From contig JAOACM010000029.1 of NCBI GenBank assembly GCA_026417845.1, forward strand, positions 1-16,868: 16,868 bases of DNA, given 5' to 3'. Within the stretch, counting starts at the first letter, position 1, and each line of letters starts with the position of its first letter. Origin of the DNA: Planctomycetota bacterium (lineage in GTDB: Bacteria; Planctomycetota; SZUA-567; H5-PLA8; CALKMO01). A program made the translations under genes and the position numbers. Shown here piece after piece: positions 1 through 4,385 of this stretch. The notes below the pieces were generated by a model, which did not search any database, had not been told where the DNA came from, and worked only from the letters and a program-made list of their open reading frames with translations.

Positions 1-758
1 CGCAGAACATGCTCATTGGCCAGTCGCTGCGCCTATCGTTCGCCGGCTATCTGTTCGACGCCGGCATCCCATCCGCGCTTGGCCTGGCGGCGGCGTGGTG
101 GATCATAAAGATTCAGTTCAAGGGGAGATGGGAAAAGGATACCCCGCCCCCGGCGGTGACAGCCCCGACATTCGACAGATGGCAGAGCATGAAAGGGCTG
201 CTGGTCATAACGGTGTTGGTGGTGGCATTTCTCGCCGCGCCGTGGCCGCGAGACATGCTGGCGTTGCTGGCGGCCGGGATACTCCTGTGCAGCCGCAGGA
301 TGGCCTCCCGCGAAATCCTCGGACTGGTGGACTGGCAGCTCCTTGTGCTCTTCGTGGGACTTTTCGTAGTCAACGGAGCATTCCGCGCGTCGGGCATGCT
401 GGACGCCGCCGCTTCCCGTCTGACTGCCGCCGGTATTCCTCTCGAATCCCCCGCGTGGCTTTTCGCCCTGAGCGCGATCCTGTCGAACATCGTGTCGAAC
501 GTGCCCGCAACGATGCTCCTCCTGCCGTTCGCCACCCACCCGATGTCGGGCGCCGTACTGGCCCTGTCCAGCACGCTTGCCGGCAACCTCATCATAGTCG
601 GCAGCATCGCCAATATCATCGTTGTGGATCAGGCAGCCAGGTACGGCGTACGCATATCGTGGTCTGAACACGCCAGGACAGGCATTCCAGTTACGCTGGC
701 CACCCTCGCCATCGCCGCCGCCTGGCTGTGGCTGATGCCGGCGCTGTGCGGGGTGTAA
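1..758 (+). CDS. Anion permease, ArsB/NhaD superfamily (3' part)
   Basis: C-terminal part of a polytopic inner-membrane transporter. The reading frame is open through the left edge (Gln-Asn precede the first internal Met at position 9), so the start lies outside the window. The visible protein has several hydrophobic helices. Its conserved pieces are typical of the ArsB/NhaD/SLC13-like ion transporter superfamily: a 'GNPQNMLIGQ'-like entry (QNMLIGQS), VDWQLLVLFVGLFVV, a LSNIVSNVPATMLLLPF re-entrant-type segment, and STLAGNLIIVGSIANIIV near the end. The Asn-rich SN-VSN-P and GSIAN motifs resemble the YbiR-type branch, which is usually annotated only as anion transporter. The substrate (arsenite, carboxylate, sulfate or other) cannot be told from this fragment. 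The TAA stop lies inside a sequence that resembles the end of the family A repeat, so the last residues may have been set by a repeat insertion. Confidence 0.8.
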   Translation, partial: QNMLIGQSLRLSFAGYLFDAGIPSALGLAAAWWIIKIQFKGRWEKDTPPPAVTAPTFDRWQSMKGLLVITVLVVAFLAAPWPRDMLALLAAGILLCSRRMASREILGLVDWQLLVLFVGLFVVNGAFRASGMLDAAASRLTAAGIPLESPAWLFALSAILSNIVSNVPATMLLLPFATHPMSGAVLALSSTLAGNLIIVGSIANIIVVDQAARYGVRISWSEHARTGIPVTLATLAIAAAWLWLMPALCGV

Positions 759-782
759 TTGCCTGCCGCCACGGCGCAGAAC

Positions 783-878
783 GATAGTCGTTTGCCGTCT
801 CATGTGTTGGGACACGGGAGGCAGAGAATAATCCATTTGCGCCGGCACCATTGTTGTCCCGCTCGATGCCACCACCAT
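783..878. repeat. Family A inverted-repeat element, partial copy (A1)
   Basis: The left end at 783-797 (GATAGTCGTTTGCCG) matches the family A terminus. The interior follows the copy at 3896-4026: TTTGCCGTC followed by a GTGTYGGG stretch, then a GCGCC...TTGTCCCGCTCGATG stretch corresponding to GCGCTACTGGTTATCCCGATCGAG. The expected right end is missing. The homology fades near 878, where family B-like sequence begins. It is non-coding. The similarity was judged by eye, and the borders are approximate. Confidence 0.5.
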
Positions 879-879
879 A

Positions 880-945
880 TCTTGTCTGAAAACATCAGGC
901 GCGGAGCTCAGTGCCTGTCCAAAAACTCCCTGCTGAGCAGCAGGG
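880..945. repeat. Family B fragments with a short hairpin
   Basis: TTGTCTGAAAAC followed by GAGCTCAGTG (about 880-911) matches the left part of the family B copy at 3213-3294. GTGCCTGTCCAAAAACTCCC (911-930) matches the left arm of the B copy at 1768-1845. A perfect 7-bp hairpin (CCCTGCT, loop GAGC, AGCAGGG) spans 928-945 directly before the next A copy. The absence of a matching right arm suggests decayed or truncated insertions. Confidence 0.45.
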
Positions 946-1071
946 CAACTGTTTGCCGTGGCCGGTTGTGCGCGCAGCGGCTGGGCATATCCGCTGTTAT
1001 GGCGCCATTATCATGCTGTTCGGGCGCGTCACTACAAACAGCGGCGCAGCCTGAACGCAGTAAACAACTAC
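945..1071. repeat. Family A MITE-like element (A2)
   Basis: This 127-bp element has terminal inverted repeats GCAACTGTTTGCCG (945-958) and CAGTAAACAACTAC (1058-1071); the reverse complement of the right arm is GTAGTTGTTTACTG. The interior (GCGCAGCG-CTG-GCATATC ... TTCGGGCGC ... GCAGCCTGAACGCAG) matches the element at 3071-3375 on both sides of that copy's insertion. No clear target duplication is visible, which fits an older copy. It contains no coding potential. Confidence 0.65.
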
Positions 1072-1106
1072 GCAAGCCCGGCTGAGCGTATAAGCTGCCG
1101 GCCGGA

Positions 1107-1170
1107 AGTTTTCGGATACATTATGGCTCGAGGCCGGCCGCTTTTCCCGGGGGGCTGGATGGTATCTTAG
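1107..1170. repeat. Family B element, degenerate copy (B1)
   Basis: TTATGGCTCGAGGCCGGCCGC and CTGGATGGTATCTTAG align with TTACGGCTTGAGGCTGGCTG and CTGGATGGGATCCTAAAG in the copy at 3130-3209. The left arm is reduced to AGTTTTCGGATA. This is a decayed copy of the short inverted-repeat family, located between the permease and rpsP. Confidence 0.5.
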
Positions 1171-1260
1171 AACCGGGCGAACGAAGGCGGTCGGGCTTAC
1201 AGTTCCAGAATCCGCATCTGCGGCCATACACCCGCGACGGGGAACGCCGCCAAAATTTGC

Positions 1261-1288
1261 TTGAGCGAATGGATGCCTCATGTATAGT
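1261..1288 (+). promoter_or_regulatory. Candidate sigma-70-type promoter of the rpsP operon
   Basis: TTGAGC (1261-1266) and TATAGT (1283-1288) are separated by 16 bp. They lie about 73 bp upstream of the rpsP ATG, in the only repeat-free stretch of this gap. The match is reasonable for -35 and -10 boxes, but transcription from it is an inference. Confidence 0.4.
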
Positions 1289-1290
1289 TC

Positions 1291-1319
1291 CCCCTCCGCG
1301 CCGGGATGAAGAGGAGGGG
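1291..1319 (+). other. Stem-loop in the rpsP leader
   Basis: CCCCTCC (1291-1297) is fully complementary to GGAGGGG (1313-1319), with a 15-nt loop. It starts just after the candidate -10 box and lies about 40 nt before the rpsP start. The hairpin would form near the 5' end of the mRNA. Such leaders can bind ribosomal proteins for autogenous control, but nothing here proves that. Confidence 0.35.
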
Positions 1320-1360
1320 CCGGGTCGCACGGCGGACAGGCGTGTCGCGGCGGAGGGAAC

Positions 1361-1705
1361 ATGGGAGTCAGGATCCGACTTCAGAGGCAGGGACGGTGCA
1401 ACCGCCCGTATTTCCGCATCGTGGTGACGGACGCGAGAGTCAAGCAGAAGGGGAAATGCCTGGAAATTGTCGGCTATCACGATCCGCTCGCCAAGACGGA
1501 GGATGTCGGCACGAAGGTAGACCTGGATAAGGTCCGGAGGTGGATATCGGTCGGGGCGCAGTGTTCGAAACCCGTGGCCGATATTCTGCGGCGGAAAGGG
1601 TTCATCCTGCCGGCCAGGTCCCGCTCGTCGAAGAAAAAGAAACCTGAGACGGCCGGAACGGCAGGGGGGAAGGAGGGCGCACCGGCGGGTTCCGGGACGA
1701 AATGA
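1361..1705 (+). CDS. rpsP: 30S ribosomal protein S16
   Basis: Small-subunit ribosomal protein bS16, which helps 30S assembly by binding 16S rRNA. The N-terminus MGVRIRLQRQGRCNRPYFRI, then VVTDAR, the KCLEIVGYHDPL segment and the WISVGAQCSKPVADILRRKG helix are diagnostic. At 114 aa it is longer than the usual 80-90 aa because of a Lys/Ser/Gly/Ala-rich, probably disordered C-terminal tail beginning about residue 84, as in several high-GC phyla. The ATG is preceded by a good Shine-Dalgarno (GGCGGAGGGAAC-ATG). It is the first gene of an rpsP-trmD-rplS cluster. The 147 bp to trmD contain a family B repeat instead of rimM. Confidence 0.97.
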   Translation: MGVRIRLQRQGRCNRPYFRIVVTDARVKQKGKCLEIVGYHDPLAKTEDVGTKVDLDKVRRWISVGAQCSKPVADILRRKGFILPARSRSSKKKKPETAGTAGGKEGAPAGSGTK

Positions 1706-1767
1706 GCGGGACCCGGCGCTGCGCCGGCCGGGGTTGAAACGCCCGGCGTGCGCACATCGGACTTGGT

Positions 1768-1845
1768 GCCTGTCCATAAACCCCGGAATGGGCTTGGGTG
1801 GGATGCTGCGCAAGTCCTGACCGTCGCGGGAGTTTCTGGATAGGC
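1768..1845. repeat. Family B inverted-repeat element between rpsP and trmD (B2)
   Basis: This 78-bp element has near-perfect 19-bp arms: GCCTGTCCATAAACCCCGG at 1768-1786 and CGGGAGTTTCTGGATAGGC at 1827-1845 (reverse complement GCCTATCCAGAAACTCCCG). Its right arm ends seven bases before the trmD ATG, so it occupies the trmD ribosome-binding region. In RNA it would fold into a long hairpin between two co-directional operon genes. It has no coding potential, and no target duplication is visible. Confidence 0.7.
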
Positions 1846-1852
1846 TCTCGTG

Positions 1853-2587
1853 ATGCGCATAGACATACTGACTATCTTCCCCCGGATGTTCGCCGGCGTG
1901 CTCGGCGAATCCATCCTGCGGATCGCGGCGGAGAAGGGAATCGTCGAGTATCACCTGACCGACATCCGGGACTACACGACGGACCGCCACAGATCGGTGG
2001 ACGATCGGCCCTACGGCGGCGGACCGGGCATGGTGATGAAGGTCGAGCCGGTGGTCAGGGCGGTGCGCGACGTCCGGGCCAGGGCATCCCCGGAGGGACG
2101 GCTCATCCTGCTGACTCCGCAGGGCGAGACCTTCCGGCAGGCCAGAGCTCGCGAGCTGGCGAGGGAGAAAAGGCTGATACTGATCGCCGGCCACTATGAG
2201 GGGTTCGACGAGCGGATACTGGAAATACTGAAACCCGAGGAGATTTCAATCGGCGACTACATCCTGACCGGCGGAGAGATTCCCGCAATGGCGGTCGTGG
2301 ACGCGGTCGTAAGGCTGATACCGGGAGTGCTTGGATCGGACGAATCGGCCGGGTCCGAGTCGTTCTCCAGCGGGCTGCTGGAATACCCGCAGTATACCAG
2401 GCCGGCGGAGTTCGAGGGGCACGCCGTGCCGGAGGTCTTGCTGTCGGGGGACCACGAGGAGATACGGCGGTGGCGGCTGGAGCAGGCCGAGAAGAGGACG
2501 AAGACCCGCAGGCCGGACCTCTGGCGTTCCCGGGCTGGCGGGAAGGAAGCGAAGGGATACGACGATGAGCCATCGGCTGGTGCATGA
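1853..2587 (+). CDS. trmD: tRNA (guanine-N1-)-methyltransferase
   Basis: SPOUT-class enzyme that transfers a methyl group from S-adenosylmethionine to N1 of G37 in tRNAs with G36, preventing +1 frameshifting. Family signatures are clear in order: MRIDILTIFP at the start, PYGGGPGMVMKVEPV, LTPQGETF, LIAGHYEGFDER, the trefoil-knot SAM site EISIGDYILTGGEIPAM, and SFSSGLLEYPQYTRP followed by VPEVLLSGDH. About 245 aa is the normal length. The start is ATG 1853, matching the family N-terminus; an in-frame GTG lies directly before it at 1850. No strong Shine-Dalgarno is visible, because the upstream bases belong to repeat B2. The 3' end overlaps rplS by 23 bp. The extra C-terminal Lys/Arg-rich tail is ordinary. 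Confidence 0.97.
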   Translation: MRIDILTIFPRMFAGVLGESILRIAAEKGIVEYHLTDIRDYTTDRHRSVDDRPYGGGPGMVMKVEPVVRAVRDVRARASPEGRLILLTPQGETFRQARARELAREKRLILIAGHYEGFDERILEILKPEEISIGDYILTGGEIPAMAVVDAVVRLIPGVLGSDESAGSESFSSGLLEYPQYTRPAEFEGHAVPEVLLSGDHEEIRRWRLEQAEKRTKTRRPDLWRSRAGGKEAKGYDDEPSAGA

Positions 2588-3059
2588 GGCGGCGAGGGGG
2601 TGCCTGAAGCCTGACCGGGGGGATTTCGCGGTCGGAGACACCGTGGACGTTCACGTCCGCATAGTCGAAGGAGAGAAGGAGCGCATACAGATATTCCGCG
2701 GGATCGTCATCGGGCGGAAAGGATCGGGGGTGAACGAATCGTTCACGGTGCGAAGGCTCGTTGCGGGCGAAGGCGTGGAGCGCGTGTTTCCGCTGCACAG
2801 TCCGGCGATCGAGAAGATAGTGGTCAAGAAGCGTGGCAAGGTCCGCCGGGCGAAGCTTTATTATCTGAGAGAAAGGACCGGCAAGGCGACAAAGGTGGCC
2901 GAACAGCGGCTGGGAGGCAGGAAGGCGGACATCGTGGCCGACCTTGCCGCCACCGATCAGCACCGCGACCAGGCGCGACCGGAAGAGGAGGAGGGAAAAT
3001 CTCCGCCGGCGGAGGCGGGGAAGGAGAAACCCGCGGGCGGCGTCGAAAAGAAGGTGTAG
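2565..3059 (+). CDS. rplS: 50S ribosomal protein L19
   Basis: Large-subunit protein bL19, located at the subunit interface. Diagnostic segments are FAVGDTVDVHVRIVEGEKER, IQIFRGIVIGRKGSGVNESFTVRR, GVERVFPLHSPAIEKI and RGKVRRAKLYYLRERTGKA. The predicted protein has 164 aa against a usual 115-120. The extra 45-50 residues form a charged Glu/Lys/Pro/Ala-rich C-terminal tail that is probably disordered. The ATG at 2565 was chosen because homology begins there and AAGGGA lies 7 nt upstream. The frame is open further upstream, but only as an out-of-frame shadow of trmD. The start lies inside trmD, consistent with translational coupling. Confidence 0.96.
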   Translation: MSHRLVHEAARGCLKPDRGDFAVGDTVDVHVRIVEGEKERIQIFRGIVIGRKGSGVNESFTVRRLVAGEGVERVFPLHSPAIEKIVVKKRGKVRRAKLYYLRERTGKATKVAEQRLGGRKADIVADLAATDQHRDQARPEEEEGKSPPAEAGKEKPAGGVEKKV

Positions 3060-3129
3060 CGGACGCGCGCGTAATTGTTTGCCGGGCCCATATGGCTGTT
3101 GGCGCAGCGTCTGAGCATATCTGTTCGGA

Positions 3130-3209
3130 GCCTATCCGGAAATCCTGGGCGCAGAGCTTACGGCTTGAGGCTGGCTGCCCTCCCCGGCGGGAGGTCTCTG
3201 GATGGGATC
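3130..3209. repeat. Family B element (B3), nested in A3
   Basis: The left arm is AGCCTATCCGGAAATCC (3130-3146). The right arm is GGGAGGTCTCTGGATGGGATC (3189-3209; its complement begins GATCCCATCCAGAGACC). The interior TTACGGCTTGAGGCTGG is shared with the degenerate copy at 1107-1170. It sits next to B4 with only a few bases between them. Confidence 0.6.
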
Positions 3210-3212
3210 CTA

Positions 3213-3294
3213 AAGCCTTATCTGAAAACCTCCCGCACAGCTTATGCGCTCAGTGTTCCCCCACCGCCCGGCGGGGGAGTTTCCGGATGGGTTC
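3213..3294. repeat. Family B element (B4), nested in A3
   Basis: The left arm is AAGCCTTATCTGAAAACC (from 3213). The right arm is GGGGGAGTTTCCGGATGGG (about 3273-3291). Its interior (GCGCTCAGTG) also appears in the fragment at 880-911. It is adjacent to B3, in the same orientation judged by the arms. Confidence 0.6.
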
Positions 3295-3461
3295 TTATTG
3301 GGGCGTCATTGTTGTCCCATTCGGGCGCACTGCTGCTACAGATGGCAGCGCGACCTGAATGCGGCAAGCGGGTACGGACGCGCGACATGCCGAGCCTGGA
3401 GGTCCGCCTGGCGTCGTGAGGCGCGGGACAGGTAACGGCCTGGCGGTCCGGAAGGTCGGAT

Positions 3462-3803
3462 ATGGCCGACGAAGATGCCCATCAGCCTGCCCCGTCCGGC
3501 GCCTCGTCCGTTCCTCCGCCGGCCACTCCGCTCTGGGAAGACATCTTCCTGATGCTTGCAGCCGTGGCCTTCATGTTGGGTGTCGCCGCGGGCTGGCTCC
3601 CGGGAGGATCGCCTTCTAACGGGGCGATGGCGGATGGATTGCTCGACGTCCGTTATATCCCCGGCGCATTCCTTGCCGCTGCCCTTGTGATCCTGCTGTT
3701 CCGCCGCATTCGACGGTTCAGGAGATTGCGCGGCGAAGAGCCTCAGCACCCTGGGGATTCCAGCGCGGTTCCACGCGCGGGTCGTGATAAAACGGCTTCG
3801 TAA
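3462..3803 (+). CDS. Small two-helix membrane protein, unknown function
   Basis: I do not recognise this 113-aa protein. It has a soluble Pro/Ala-rich N-terminus (about 25 aa) and then two hydrophobic segments: FLMLAAVAFMLGVAAGWL (about residues 29-47) and YIPGAFLAAALVILLF (about 65-81). A strongly basic stretch (RRIRRFRRLR) follows, then a polar tail. By the positive-inside rule, both termini would face the cytoplasm. The ATG is preceded by GGAAGG at a workable distance. It lies between two family A repeats, and no partner gene is evident. Its codon use and its membrane pattern favour a real gene over a chance frame. Confidence 0.55.
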   Translation: MADEDAHQPAPSGASSVPPPATPLWEDIFLMLAAVAFMLGVAAGWLPGGSPSNGAMADGLLDVRYIPGAFLAAALVILLFRRIRRFRRLRGEEPQHPGDSSAVPRAGRDKTAS

Positions 3804-3895
3804 CCAGGGAACGTCCGCCGCGTCCGCTTTTTCCCCGCCCCCTTTTGATCCCTGGGCATCCGGACCCGACGGGGTGCATGGCCATGACTGCGGGG

Positions 3896-4026
3896 GCAAT
3901 TGTTTGCCGTCCCGTGTGTCGGGGGTATGGCGGGCGGAGCGTAATTTGTGATGGCGCTACTGGTTATCCCGATCGAGCGCACCGCCATAATGCGGCGGGC
4001 GCTGCCTGAATGCGGCAAACAATTAC
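3896..4026. repeat. Family A MITE-like element (A4), the best-preserved copy
   Basis: This 131-bp element has 12-bp perfect inner inverted repeats AATTGTTTGCCG (3898-3909) and CGGCAAACAATT (4013-4024). It is flanked directly by the 8-bp direct repeat CTGCGGGG (3888-3895 and 4027-4034), as expected for a target-site duplication. Perfect ends plus intact duplications suggest the most recent insertion of the family here. It encodes no protein. Confidence 0.75.
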
Positions 4027-4034
4027 CTGCGGGG

Positions 4035-4361
4035 TACGGGATGGGGGGGGCCGCAGGCCCGATCCGCCTTCGTCTGCCCGGCTCGAAAGGCGCGGACCGG
4101 TTGCACATGGGGGACATCTCGCGCGGGCCGCTTCAAGGCTCTGCGTTCATGGCAATGCGCCTGACCCGACGTCCGGAATAGGCTTGCATCTGGTTCCGGC
4201 GGCGGATAATTAGCTGGGGAGAACAATTCCTCCACAGGGAGGGGATCTCCGGTGGCGGGTTTGCGCCGGCATCGCTTCCGGAACCTCCGGAGGAACCTGC
4301 CGCGGGCGCGCGACCCGTCTGGCGGGGAGGAGCGGTATCGCGGCCGACAGGTTGCGGTACC
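4035..4361. other. Non-coding gap upstream of the FHA gene
   Basis: About 330 bp after repeat A4 without a recognisable gene. Short frames here have no plausible ribosome-binding site or protein-like composition. A weak 5-bp hairpin (CCTCC, loop ACAG, GGAGG) lies near 4229-4242. The promoter of the FHA gene is presumably here, but I see no convincing -35/-10 pair. Confidence 0.4.
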
Positions 4362-4385
4362 GTGTATCGCGCGGGGACTCAATAT

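Larger units (their letters stand above)
3061..3384. repeat. Family A element (A3) with target-site duplication, carrying nested B elements
   Basis: The element body runs 3071-3375. The left end is GTAATTGTTTGCCG (3071-3084). The right end is CGGCAAGCGGGTAC (3362-3375; reverse complement GTACCCGCTTGCCG). Both sides carry the 9-bp direct repeat GGACGCGCG (3061-3069 and 3376-3384; 10 bp if the preceding C is counted), consistent with a target duplication. The outer parts align with A2 (GCGCAGCG-CTG-GCATATC on the left; TTCGGGCGC ... CCTGAATGCGGC on the right). About 165-175 bp of extra sequence in the middle consists of two family B elements. It begins only about 11 bp after the rplS stop codon. 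Confidence 0.7.

Noticed and set aside
1086..1360. Small coding genes in the gap before rpsP
   Set aside because: Short frames overlap repeat B1 or the promoter and leader, with no ribosome-binding site or protein-like composition.
1768..1845. Repeat B2 considered as a rho-independent terminator of rpsP
   Set aside because: The stem is long, but no T-run follows and trmD begins 7 bp later on the same strand. Similar units occur elsewhere with no terminator context.
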